DNA of 18,139 nt from Gammaproteobacteria bacterium (GTDB lineage Bacteria; Pseudomonadota; Gammaproteobacteria; Chromatiales; Chromatiaceae). Within the stretch, counting starts at the first letter, position 1; the number at the start of each line of letters is the position of its first letter. Below the pieces are notes generated by a model. It had not been told where the DNA came from. It did not search any database and saw nothing but the letters and a program-made list of their open reading frames with translations. This document shows, in pieces, positions 1-6,791 of the stretch. A program made the translations under genes and the position numbers. The stretch covers positions 1 through 18,139 of the forward strand of contig JADGBD010000011.1 in the NCBI GenBank assembly GCA_015231665.1, read 5' to 3'.

Positions 1-909
1 CAGATGCAGCGCCTGCGCGACACCCCGGAGTGCGCCGATGAGGAGCACGCGCGCATCGCCGAGCCAAACCCTGGCCTGCAGGTGCAGCTCAGCTTTGATC
101 TGAATGAGAACCCGGCCGCACCTATGCTCAATCTAGGGGTGAGGCCCGCGATGGCGATACTGCGCGAGCAGGGGGTCAACGGTCAGGTGGAAATGGCCGC
201 CGCCTTCCACCGCGCCGGGTTTGACTGCATCGACGTGCACATGTCGGACATCCACAGCGGCCGGGTGGAGCTTGCCCAGTTCAAGGGACTAGTGGCCTGC
301 GGCGGTTTTTCCTATGGCGATGTGCTCGGCGCCGGCGAGGGCTGGGCCAAGTCGATCCTGTTCAACCCGCGCAGCCGCGACCAGTTTCAGGCCTTCTTTG
401 CGCGCAGCGACAGCTTCGCCCTGGGGGTGTGCAACGGCTGCCAGATGCTCTCCAACCTGCATGAACTCATCCCCGGCAGCGATCACTGGCCGCATTTCGT
501 GCGCAACCGCTCGGAGCAGTTCGAGGCCCGCTTCTCGCTGGTGGAGGTGCTGGAGTCACCGTCGATCCTACTGGCGGGGATGGCCGGCTCACGCATGCCC
601 ATCGCCGTGGCCCACGGCGAGGGCCGCGCCGAGTTCCGTGATGCGGCCCATCAGCAAGCGGCAGAGGGACTGATCGGCCTGCGCTTCATCGAAAACAGCG
701 GCGAGCCCGCCCGCCGCTACCCGGCGAATCCTAACGGTTCACCGGAGGGCATCACCGGCCTGTGCAACACCGACGGCCGAGTGACCATCATGATGCCCCA
801 TCCGGAGCGGGTATTCCGTGCCCTGCAGCACTCCTGGCGCCCGGATGGCTGGAGCGAGGACGGCCCCTGGCTGCGCCTGTTCCGCAATGCACGGTTGTGG
901 GTGGGGTGA
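1..909 (+). CDS. purL: Phosphoribosylformylglycinamidine synthase, C-terminal part (glutaminase domain), 5'-truncated by the window
   Basis: The reading frame is open from base 1, so this is the last ~302 residues of the ~1300-residue PurL of purine biosynthesis. PurL converts FGAR to FGAM using ammonia from glutamine. Visible is the class I glutamine amidotransferase domain: the chain after [18 protein letters not shown] is its start. The nucleophile Cys lies in GVCNGCQM (codon 429-431) and the catalytic His and Glu in PHPERVFR (about 799-807). The end NARLWVG matches the usual PurL C-terminus, so the gene is complete at its 3' end (TGA 907-909). The ATG at base 4 is internal and not a real start. 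No intrinsic terminator with a T-run follows; the gap to the convergent glgP is full of repeats. Family assignment is certain; the synthase domain lies outside the window. Confidence 0.97.
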   Translation, partial: QMQRLRDTPECADEEHARIAEPNPGLQVQLSFDLNENPAAPMLNLGVRPAMAILREQGVNGQVEMAAAFHRAGFDCIDVHMSDIHSGRVELAQFKGLVACGGFSYGDVLGAGEGWAKSILFNPRSRDQFQAFFARSDSFALGVCNGCQMLSNLHELIPGSDHWPHFVRNRSEQFEARFSLVEVLESPSILLAGMAGSRMPIAVAHGEGRAEFRDAAHQQAAEGLIGLRFIENSGEPARRYPANPNGSPEGITGLCNTDGRVTIMMPHPERVFRALQHSWRPDGWSEDGPWLRLFRNARLWVG

Positions 910-946
910 GTTAGCGGTCAGCCTGCAGCCGCCAGCTTAAAATCTC

Positions 947-969
947 AGTCCAAGCGGGCGCTTGGGACT
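947..969. terminator. Hairpin in the purL/glgP convergent gap, possible weak terminator
   Basis: AGTCCAAGC (947-955) pairs with GCTTGGGACT (960-969) with one bulged G and a GGGC loop. On the plus strand no T-run follows. On the minus strand the stem is followed by GAGATTTTAAG, so it would act better on transcripts coming from glgP, although it sits about 245 bases past the glgP stop. Only the hairpin is certain. Confidence 0.25.
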
Positions 970-980
970 CCAGATTGCTT

Positions 981-1081
981 AGGCGTGGGTTAAGCTCAGC
1001 GCCCCTCTCCCCAACTCCTCGACTCTGGCCTCCTGCATCCTTGCAGTCGTCCCCCCGGAGGGGCGAGGGGCTTAACCGCCT
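981..1081. repeat. 101-bp imperfect inverted repeat between purL and glgP
   Basis: Three matching arm blocks are nested: AGGCG (981-985) with CGCCT (1077-1081), GTTAAGC (989-995) with GCTTAAC (1070-1076), and CGCCCCTC (1000-1007) with GAGGGGCG (1058-1065). The centre holds a small CTGCA-TCCT-TGCAG hairpin (1033-1046). Together with 910-980 this accounts for most of the 303-base gap between the convergent genes. There is no credible gene in the gap. The element could be a folded transcript end or a dispersed palindromic repeat; only one copy is visible here. Confidence 0.55.
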
Positions 1082-1124
1082 GAGTGGTCTACTGCAATTC
1101 TCCTTCTCAGACTCCTTCCATCTT

Positions 1125-1203
1125 CAACTCCGCGTTCTCCGCGCTTCTCCGCGCTTCTCCGCGCTTCTCCGCGTCCTCTGCGTCCTCTGCGTCCTTTTTA
1201 CTG
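1125..1203 (+). repeat. Dispersed CTCTGCG-family repeat, expanded copy
   Basis: The block begins CAACTCCGCG and contains three perfect tandem 10-mers GCGCTTCTCC (1141-1170), then the 9-mer GCGTCCTCT twice (1171-1188) and GCGTCCTTTTT. The same core (CAACTCTGCG, CGCTTCTC, GCGTCCTCTGCGTCC) recurs at 11154-11200 (inverted), 11314-11362 and 13108-13140. It lies directly behind the glgP stop codon. It has no spacers and is not a CRISPR. The plus-strand open frame through it has no recognisable protein. Confidence 0.8.
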
Positions 1204-1212
1204 AGGTAGAGT

Positions 1213-3744
1213 TTACTTGCTTATTTCCATGGTCAGGGGCGCAATGGATTTGAGGTTCCAGATATCCTGGTTGTATTCCTGCATGGTTCTATCGGTGGAG
1301 AAGAAACCACTGTGGGCGGTGTTGAGGATGCTGCTCAGGGCCCAGCGTTCGCTCCAGTTGAAGTGCTCGGAGGCACGCTGCTGGGCGTCGATGTAGCTGC
1401 TGAAGTCTGCCGCCACCATCCAGGGGTCCTGGGAGCTGCGGATAGAGTGAGCAATGGCGTCGAACATGCCTGGCTCGAACTGGTTGAAATGGCCGCTCTC
1501 CAGCAGGCTCATGACCCGGACGAAACGGTTGTCACCGTTGATGAAGTGCTCCGGGTTGTAATGATGGCGCAGGTCATTCACCTGTTGCGCGGTGTGGCCA
1601 AAGAGGAAGAAGTGCTCCTCGCCCACCGCCTCGCGGATCTCGATATTAGCGCCGTCCAGGGTGCCTATGGTCAGGGCGCCGTTCATCATGAACTTCATGT
1701 TGCCGGTGCCTGAGGCCTCCTTGCCGGCAGTGGATATCTGCTCCGACAGGTCCGCACCGGGGGCAATCACCTCCATCGCCGTGACCCGGTAATTGGGCAG
1801 AAACGCCACCTGCAGATGGTCACGCACCTGGCGGTCGCGGTTGATCACCTTGGCGACGTTGTTGATCAGCTTGATGATCTGCTTGGCACGGGCATAGCCG
1901 GGGGCCGCCTTGCCGCCGAACAGCACGCAGCGCGGGGTCCAGTTTTCCGTATCGCCCTGCTTGATGCGGTCGTACAGATGGATGACATGGAGGACATTGA
2001 GGAGCTGGCGCTTGTACTCGTGGATGCGTTTGACCTGGACATCGAACAGGGCGTCGGGATCGAACTTGACCCCGCAATCGCGCCAGACGGTGTTGGACAG
2101 GCGTGCCTTGTTTTCCCGCTTCACCGCCATCCAGCGGTGCTGGAATTCGGCATCGTTGGCGTGTTTGCTCAGGCCCTTGAGGGAGCTAAGGTCGTAAACC
2201 CAGCTCTCGCCGATGGTCTCATTGATCAGGTTGTGCAGCCCGGGATTGCAGGCAGCCATCCAGCGCCGCTGGGTGACGCCGTTGGTCTTGTTGTTGAATT
2301 TCTCCGGCCAGATCTCATAGAAATCGCGGAACAGGCCTTCCTTGAGCAACTCCGAATGCAGTGCTGCCACGCCGTTGACCGAGAAGCTGCCAACTATGGC
2401 CAGGTGAGCCATGCGCACCTGCTTGACCGGGCCTTCCTCGATGATCGACAGGCGCCCCAGGCGCTCCGTATCCATCGGCCAGCGCGCAGAAACCTCGCTA
2501 AGGAAGCGGGCATTGATCTCGAAGATGATTTCCAGCAGGCGCGGCAGCAATTGCTCGTACAGGGGCACCGACCAGCGCTCCAGTGCCTCCGGCAGCAGGG
2601 TGTGGTTGGTGTAGGCCATGGTCTTGCTGACGATTTCCCAGGCGTCTTCCCATTCCAGCCGCTCTATGTCCACCAGCAGGCGCATCAACTCGGCCACGGC
2701 GATGGTCGGATGGGTGTCGTTGAGCTGGAAGCAGTTCTTGCTGGCGAAGGCGCTGAAGTCCTTGTGCGCCCGCTTCCAACCGCGGATCACGTCCTTGAGG
2801 CTGGCGGAGGCGAGGAAATACTGCTGACGCAGGCGCAGGGCCTTGCCGTTTTCGCTGGCATCATTGGGGTAGAGCACCATAGAGATGTGCTCGGCCTGAT
2901 TTTTCGCCTCCACCGCATCGGCGTAGTCGCCGGCATTGAATTCGTCGAGATCGAACTCGTCGGTGGCCGCCGCCTTCCACAGCCGCAGGGTGTTCACCGT
3001 GCCGTTGCGGTAGCCTGGGATGGGATTGTCGTAAGGCACCGCAAGCACGTCGTGGGTATCTACCCAGCGGGCGTGGTGCTTGCCTTCGGGGTCGACGAAA
3101 TGCTCGGTGCGACCGCCGAAATGGATGCGTTGGGAATACTCCGGCCGCTCCAGCTCCCAGGGATTGCCGTCGCGCAGCCAGTGGTCGGGCTCCTCCAGCT
3201 GATAGCCGTCCTCGATCACCTGGCGGAACATGCCGTACTCATAGCGAATGCCGTAGCCGGTAACCGGCAACTGCAAGGTGGCGCAGCTATCCAAAAAACA
3301 GGCGGCGAGTCGGCCGAGGCCGCCGTTGCCCAGGCCGGCGTCATGCTCCATCTCGACCAATTCTTCCATCTCTATGCCCAAGGCCTCAAGGCCGTCGCGC
3401 ACGTCCGCTTCCACATCCAGGTTAAGCATGGCGTTGCGCAGGGCGCGCCCCATGAGAAACTCCATGGACAGGTAGTAGGTGCGCTTGCAGCCGGTTTCGT
3501 CATAGGCGTAGCGGGTGTTCTTCCAGCGCTCCATCAGGCGGTCGCGCAGGGTCTGCGCCAGGGCCTTGTAGTAGTAATGGGTGGAGCAACAGCGGCGGTC
3601 GCGCCCCAGGGTATGGGTGAAATAGTGGCGAAAATCCTGGATCAGGCTGTCGCTGTCCATGCCCAATGGGTGCAGTTCCGTGAGTTTGTTGTGGGAGTCT
3701 GCCTCACAGATTTCGATAATGTGGTTATGCTCTTTTTTGCTCAT
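1213..3744 (-). CDS. glgP: Glycogen/starch phosphorylase
   Basis: This 843-residue GT35 phosphorylase removes glucose 1-phosphate from the non-reducing ends of alpha-1,4-glucans, using a pyridoxal phosphate cofactor in the cytoplasm. The cofactor lysine is K684 in GTGNMKFMMNG, and the substrate-site segment TLDGANIEI follows. Other family blocks are YYLSMEFLMGR near residue 90, GLGNGGLGRLAACFLDS and VKRIHEYKRQLLN. The length is slightly above the ~815 of E. coli GlgP because of a polar N-terminal extension (about 30 residues). The ATG at 3742-3744 has a GGAG about 11 bases upstream. It lies 72 bases downstream of pilU on the same strand with no clear terminator between, so co-transcription is possible. 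No other glg gene is in view. The stop is followed at once by a dispersed repeat. Confidence 0.97.
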   Translation of the reverse strand: MSKKEHNHIIEICEADSHNKLTELHPLGMDSDSLIQDFRHYFTHTLGRDRRCCSTHYYYKALAQTLRDRLMERWKNTRYAYDETGCKRTYYLSMEFLMGRALRNAMLNLDVEADVRDGLEALGIEMEELVEMEHDAGLGNGGLGRLAACFLDSCATLQLPVTGYGIRYEYGMFRQVIEDGYQLEEPDHWLRDGNPWELERPEYSQRIHFGGRTEHFVDPEGKHHARWVDTHDVLAVPYDNPIPGYRNGTVNTLRLWKAAATDEFDLDEFNAGDYADAVEAKNQAEHISMVLYPNDASENGKALRLRQQYFLASASLKDVIRGWKRAHKDFSAFASKNCFQLNDTHPTIAVAELMRLLVDIERLEWEDAWEIVSKTMAYTNHTLLPEALERWSVPLYEQLLPRLLEIIFEINARFLSEVSARWPMDTERLGRLSIIEEGPVKQVRMAHLAIVGSFSVNGVAALHSELLKEGLFRDFYEIWPEKFNNKTNGVTQRRWMAACNPGLHNLINETIGESWVYDLSSLKGLSKHANDAEFQHRWMAVKRENKARLSNTVWRDCGVKFDPDALFDVQVKRIHEYKRQLLNVLHVIHLYDRIKQGDTENWTPRCVLFGGKAAPGYARAKQIIKLINNVAKVINRDRQVRDHLQVAFLPNYRVTAMEVIAPGADLSEQISTAGKEASGTGNMKFMMNGALTIGTLDGANIEIREAVGEEHFFLFGHTAQQVNDLRHHYNPEHFINGDNRFVRVMSLLESGHFNQFEPGMFDAIAHSIRSSQDPWMVAADFSSYIDAQQRASEHFNWSERWALSSILNTAHSGFFSTDRTMQEYNQDIWNLKSIAPLTMEISK

Positions 3745-3796
3745 CGGGGAAGGCTCCGCTGGGTGTCTGTTGGAAGGGCGATGGAAAGATCAGAGG

Positions 3797-3830
3797 TGCT
3801 TATTCAACCTGGATGCTTATTCAACCTGGA
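3797..3830. repeat. Perfect 17-bp tandem duplication over the pilU stop codon
   Basis: TGCTTATTCAACCTGGA occurs twice back to back (3797-3813 and 3814-3830). Read on the minus strand, the copy at 3814-3830 holds the last pilU codons and TAA, and the copy at 3797-3813 repeats the same codons and stop downstream. It looks like a slippage duplication in the 3' end of pilU, leaving the protein unchanged. Confidence 0.9.
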
Positions 3831-4923
3831 TATTTAGGTCATCACCAGCATCGGCCATGTTGCCGCCTTCGTTGAGGCGAATCTTGAGGGACAGGTTGTT
3901 GCGCGAATCGGCATTCTTCAGGGCCTCTTCCAGGCCGATCTTGCCGGCGTTGTAGAGGGTGAACAGGGCCTGATCGAAGGTCTGCATGCCGCTTTGCTTG
4001 CCCTGCTCCATGGCTTCCTTGATCTCGTGGATGTCGCCCTTCTGGATCAGTTCGCTGATGTAGGAGGTCAGCAACATCACCTCCACCGCCGCCACCCGCT
4101 TGTTGTCCGTGCCGCGCACCAGACGCTGGGAGACCACACCCTTGAGGTTCAGGGACAAATCCAGCAGCAACTGATGATGGGCGGCCTCGGGGAAGAAGTT
4201 GATGATTCGGTCCAGCGCCTGGTTGGCGTTGTTGGCGTGCAGGGTGGACAGACAGAGATGCCCGGTCTCGGCGTAGGCCATGGCGTGTTCCATGGATTTG
4301 CGATCGCGGATTTCGCCGATGAGAATGACATCCGGCGCCTCGCGCATGGCGTTTTTCAGGGCCACCTCATAGGACTTGGTGTCGAAACCGATCTCGCGCT
4401 GGTTGACCACGGATTTCTTGTGGCGATGGAGAAATTCCACCGGGTCTTCCAGGGTGAGGATGTGGCCGCACTCATTGGTATTGCGGAAATCGATCATCGA
4501 CGCCAGGCTGGTGGACTTACCCGAACCGGTGGCCCCCACCACCAGGATCAGGCCGCGCCGCTCCATGATCAAATCCTTGAGCACCTGCGGCAGGCCGAGG
4601 GATTCGATGGAGGGGATGTCGCCCTTGATGTAGCGAATGACCATGGAGACATCGCCGCGCTGGCGAAAGACGTTGACGCGGAAGCGGCCAAGGCCCTCGA
4701 CGGTGATGGCCAGGTTGCATTCCATCTCCGCCTCGAACTCCTTGATCTGCTTGTCGCTCATGATGGAGTAGGCCAGCTTGCGCACCACCCCCATCGCCAG
4801 TTTGGTCTCGCCAACGGGAACCGTCTTGCCCTCGGCCTTGATGTGCACCTGGGTGCCGGTGGAAAAAAAGATGTCAGAGGCGTTTTTCTGCACCATCAAC
4901 TTGAGATAAGGCGTAATGTCCAT
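3817..4923 (-). CDS. pilU: Type IV pilus retraction ATPase of the PilT/PilU family, PilU
   Basis: This 368-residue hexameric secretion ATPase works with PilT at the inner-membrane pilus base to depolymerise pili. The N-terminal PAS-like domain covers about 1-110. The core has Walker A GATGSGKS (130-137), the Asp box TLEDPVEFLH (157-166), Walker B DVILIGEIRD (198-207) and the His box TGHLCLSTLHANNA (220-233). The AMREAPDVILIGEIRD stretch and the long C-terminal tail fit PilU better than PilT. The start ATG at 4921-4923 has only a weak GGAC-like ribosome site. A good -10 (TATGAT, plus-strand 4969-4974) lies upstream with a poor -35. pilT, usually the adjacent upstream gene, is absent; the upstream gap holds repeats and the structured element instead. 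Confidence 0.93.
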   Translation of the reverse strand: MDITPYLKLMVQKNASDIFFSTGTQVHIKAEGKTVPVGETKLAMGVVRKLAYSIMSDKQIKEFEAEMECNLAITVEGLGRFRVNVFRQRGDVSMVIRYIKGDIPSIESLGLPQVLKDLIMERRGLILVVGATGSGKSTSLASMIDFRNTNECGHILTLEDPVEFLHRHKKSVVNQREIGFDTKSYEVALKNAMREAPDVILIGEIRDRKSMEHAMAYAETGHLCLSTLHANNANQALDRIINFFPEAAHHQLLLDLSLNLKGVVSQRLVRGTDNKRVAAVEVMLLTSYISELIQKGDIHEIKEAMEQGKQSGMQTFDQALFTLYNAGKIGLEEALKNADSRNNLSLKIRLNEGGNMADAGDDLNIQVE

Positions 4924-4983
4924 AAGCGTGTCCGGCCGAAGTGGAAGGATGGATTGAATGAGGGGTCAATCATAAACGAAACC

Positions 4984-5050
4984 CTCAGCCGAGTCCGAGT
5001 CCAATTTGTTACTGGGGCTGCCTTCAGCCGCCAGCCGTCAGCGGCCAGCC
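4984..5050. repeat. Two dispersed repeat motifs upstream of pilU (GACTCGG type and CAGCC type)
   Basis: The stretch CTCAGCCGAGTCCGAGTCC (4984-5002) is the reverse of a GGACTCGG run like the one at 9601-9622. The C-rich stretch from 5018 to 5050 alternates CAGCC, GCCAGC and GTCAGC. That second pattern recurs at 917-936 and 6178-6208 in the same orientation. No coding content is seen here. Confidence 0.6.
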
Positions 5051-5076
5051 AATAAAAACGGGGCCAGAGGCCCCGT
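5051..5076 (-). terminator. Strong rho-independent terminator ending the fdx transcript
   Basis: On the minus strand ACGGGGCC-TCT-GGCCCCGT (plus-strand 5058-5076) forms a perfect 8-bp GC-rich stem with a 3-nt loop, followed by TTTTTATT (5058 down to 5051, the first T from the stem edge). It sits about 230 bases past the fdx stop, so either fdx has a long 3' UTR or a separate minus-strand RNA ends here. No T-run exists on the plus-strand side. Confidence 0.85.
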
Positions 5077-5103
5077 GATGGTGTTGTTTGGTTTTGTCAG
5101 AGC

Positions 5104-5280
5104 GTCCCGGTGAGCTCTTGGGCAGGTGTCTCTGCCCTGGATGGGCAGAGCCAAGCCCCCATGGGTGAGCCGCGAAAGCGGCGAACGCCCCGCCAGGGAG
5201 GGCGGGGCTGGGCTTTCAGACGACGCAGGAAGCACAGTCTGAAAGGGTTTACGGCGTCCTGCACAAGGGCTTACCGGGAC
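5104..5280. ncRNA. Candidate 177-nt structured RNA, family unrecognised, strand unresolved
   Basis: A 17-bp outer stem joins GTCCCGGTGAGCTCTTG (5104-5120) to CAAGGGCTTACCGGGAC (5264-5280), followed inward by GCAGG/CCTGC (5122-5126 with 5258-5262). Inside are four hairpins: CTCTGCCC/GGGCAGAG (5130-5150), GCCGC-GAAA-GCGGC (5169-5182), GCCCCGCC/GGCGGGGC (5187-5208) and CTTTCAGAC/GTCTGAAAG (5213-5245). As plus-strand RNA the outer stem is complete with two G-U pairs; as minus-strand RNA both become A-C mismatches. The GAAA tetraloop also favours plus. Against this, no clear promoter or terminator lies on the plus side, while the minus-strand terminator at 5051-5076 would end a transcript carrying this segment as the fdx 3' UTR. 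I find no match to tmRNA, SRP, RNase P, canonical 6S or common riboswitch signatures. A folded dispersed element is the alternative. Confidence 0.45.
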
Positions 5281-5306
5281 CGGCCATCCAAACCAGCCCT
5301 GCGGAA

Positions 5307-5567
<261 letters not shown>

Positions 5568-6062
5568 TCACGCGCCTGGCTTGCGCCCGGCATATTTCTC
5601 ATTCAATGCGGCCTGGACCGCCGGGTGGACAAACTCCGCCACATTGCCGCCCAGCGAGGAAACCTCCTTGATCAAGCTGGACGAGATGTAGCCAAACTGC
5701 TCGGCCGGGGTGAGAAACAGGGTCTCCACCTCCGGCCGCAGCCGGCGGTTCATCCCCGCCAGCTGAAATTCGTATTCAAAATCCGACACCGCGCGCAGCC
5801 CGCGCAGAATCACCTGGGCCTGCTCCTGCCGGCAGAAATCCATCAGCAGGCAATCGAAGGGGCGAATGACCACGTTATCGCAGCCTGAGACCACCTGCTC
5901 GATCAGCCCTACCCGCTCATCCAGGGTGAACAGCGGCTGCTTGCCGCGACTCACCGCCACCGCCACCACCACCCGGCCAAACAACCGGCAGGCGCGACTG
6001 ATGAGATCGGCATGGCCATGGGTAATGGGATCAAAGGTGCCCGGATAGACGGCAGTAATCAT
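5568..6062 (-). CDS. coaD: Phosphopantetheine adenylyltransferase
   Basis: The 164-residue enzyme catalyses the fourth step of coenzyme A synthesis, joining ATP and 4'-phosphopantetheine to give dephospho-CoA and pyrophosphate. It begins MITAVYPGTFDPITHGH, with the nucleotidyltransferase motif THGH at 14-17. It carries the substrate segment ILRGLRAVSDFEYEFQLAGMNR and the ISSSLIKEV motif near 127-135, where most homologues read ISSTxVKE. The length is normal. The start at 6060-6062 has GGTGGAG seven bases upstream. A promoter candidate lies in the 135-base gap behind rsmD, so coaD-fdx may be its own unit rather than a continuation of the protease-rsmD operon. Confidence 0.97.
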   Translation of the reverse strand: MITAVYPGTFDPITHGHADLISRACRLFGRVVVAVAVSRGKQPLFTLDERVGLIEQVVSGCDNVVIRPFDCLLMDFCRQEQAQVILRGLRAVSDFEYEFQLAGMNRRLRPEVETLFLTPAEQFGYISSSLIKEVSSLGGNVAEFVHPAVQAALNEKYAGRKPGA

Positions 6063-6103
6063 GTTTCATCTCCACCGACAGCCCGATTGCACCAGGCCGG
6101 AAA

Positions 6104-6131
6104 AGCATAACGGCATCTGCGCCAGAGGCAA
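6104..6131 (-). promoter_or_regulatory. Candidate sigma-70 promoter for coaD-fdx
   Basis: On the minus strand TTGCCT (plus 6126-6131) and TATGCT (plus 6104-6109) are separated by 16 bases, each matching four of six consensus positions. The site lies about 40 bases before the coaD start in a locally AT-richer stretch. It is a pattern match only. Confidence 0.3.
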
Positions 6132-6177
6132 ATGATATTACGCATTAATTACCCAGCGAGATAGTCTGATGAATGAG

Positions 6178-6209
6178 AAGCCGCCAGCTGCCAGCCTTCA
6201 GCTGTCAGT
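6178..6209. repeat. CAGCTG/CAGCC-type dispersed repeat overlapping the rsmD stop
   Basis: The stretch GCCGCCAGCTGCCAGCC followed by TTCAGCTGTCAG resembles those at 917-936 and 5018-5050. Its last third runs into the 3' end of rsmD (stop at 6198-6200), so the final rsmD codons are repeat-derived. Protein length is still normal. Confidence 0.55.
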
Positions 6210-6791
6210 GGTGGGTTGCGGGCCGCTGTAGCTCAACAGGCCATAGCGCACCTGCCCGGCCTGCTTGTCTCGGTAAGACTGCAAGCCCTCGGGCCAGCTG
6301 GGCGTCGGGTCGGTCGCGGCCATCTCCCAGTACACCAGGGCGCCGGGGTTGAGCGCGCGCGCCTGCAGCAAGGACAACAGTTGGCCGAGCAGACGCGCCG
6401 CAAAGGGAGGATCGACAAACACCAGATCAAAGGTCTCGCGGCAGCCCTGCAGCCAGTTCAGCGCATCGGTCTGGAGCAGCTCCACCTGCTCCAGCTGCAG
6501 GGTCTGGCGATTCTGCCGCAGCGCAGCCATCACCTGCGGTGCCTGCTCCAGCATCAGCACCCGCGCCGCACCGCGGGAGGCGGCTTCAAAACCGAGGGCG
6601 CCGCTGCCGGCGAAGAGATCCAGACAGCGCGCCCCGGCAATCCGCATCTGCAGCCAGTTGAACAGGGTCTCGCGAGTGCGATCGGCGGTTGGCCTGAGGC
6701 CGACGGCATCGGGAAAGCTGAGCCAGCGGCCGCGATGGCTGCCACCGATCAAACGGACCCGGTTACTGCTTGCTGGCGGTTTGCGCGCCAT
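6198..6791 (-). CDS. rsmD: 16S rRNA (guanine966-N2)-methyltransferase
   Basis: This 197-residue Rossmann-fold enzyme uses S-adenosylmethionine to methylate G966 of 16S rRNA during small-subunit assembly. The N-terminus RVRLIGGSHRGR, then LRPTADRTRETLFNWL, is characteristic. The SAM site LDLFAGSGALGFEA is at 57-70 and the catalytic DPPF at 127-130. The length equals the E. coli enzyme. The ATG at 6789-6791 overlaps the upstream M16 gene by 29 bases, indicating translational coupling; the ribosome site is weak (AGGG). The last residues (PTTDS) come from a dispersed repeat and need not be conserved. Confidence 0.96.
   Translation of the reverse strand: MARKPPASSNRVRLIGGSHRGRWLSFPDAVGLRPTADRTRETLFNWLQMRIAGARCLDLFAGSGALGFEAASRGAARVLMLEQAPQVMAALRQNRQTLQLEQVELLQTDALNWLQGCRETFDLVFVDPPFAARLLGQLLSLLQARALNPGALVYWEMAATDPTPSWPEGLQSYRDKQAGQVRYGLLSYSGPQPTTDS

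Noticed and set aside
1141..1195. CRISPR array
   Set aside because: Units are 9-10 bases and contiguous, with no spacers.
975..1253. 92-codon frame between purL and glgP
   Set aside because: It runs through a palindrome and a tandem repeat and into the glgP end; no ribosome site.
1816..3837. 673-codon plus-strand open frame opposite glgP
   Set aside because: It is the antisense shadow of glgP in GC-rich DNA; the composition (long hydrophobic V/A/G/L/Q runs) resembles no protein family, while glgP is clear.
3994..5055. 353-codon plus-strand frame opposite pilU
   Set aside because: Shadow of pilU with His/Asp/Gln-rich nonsense composition; it also runs through repeats.
5104..5280. tmRNA, SRP RNA, RNase P RNA, canonical 6S RNA, or cobalamin, TPP or c-di-GMP riboswitch
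   Set aside because: The conserved core motifs I remember for these are not seen. A short GGTGAGC likeness to 6S RNA is too small to carry a call.
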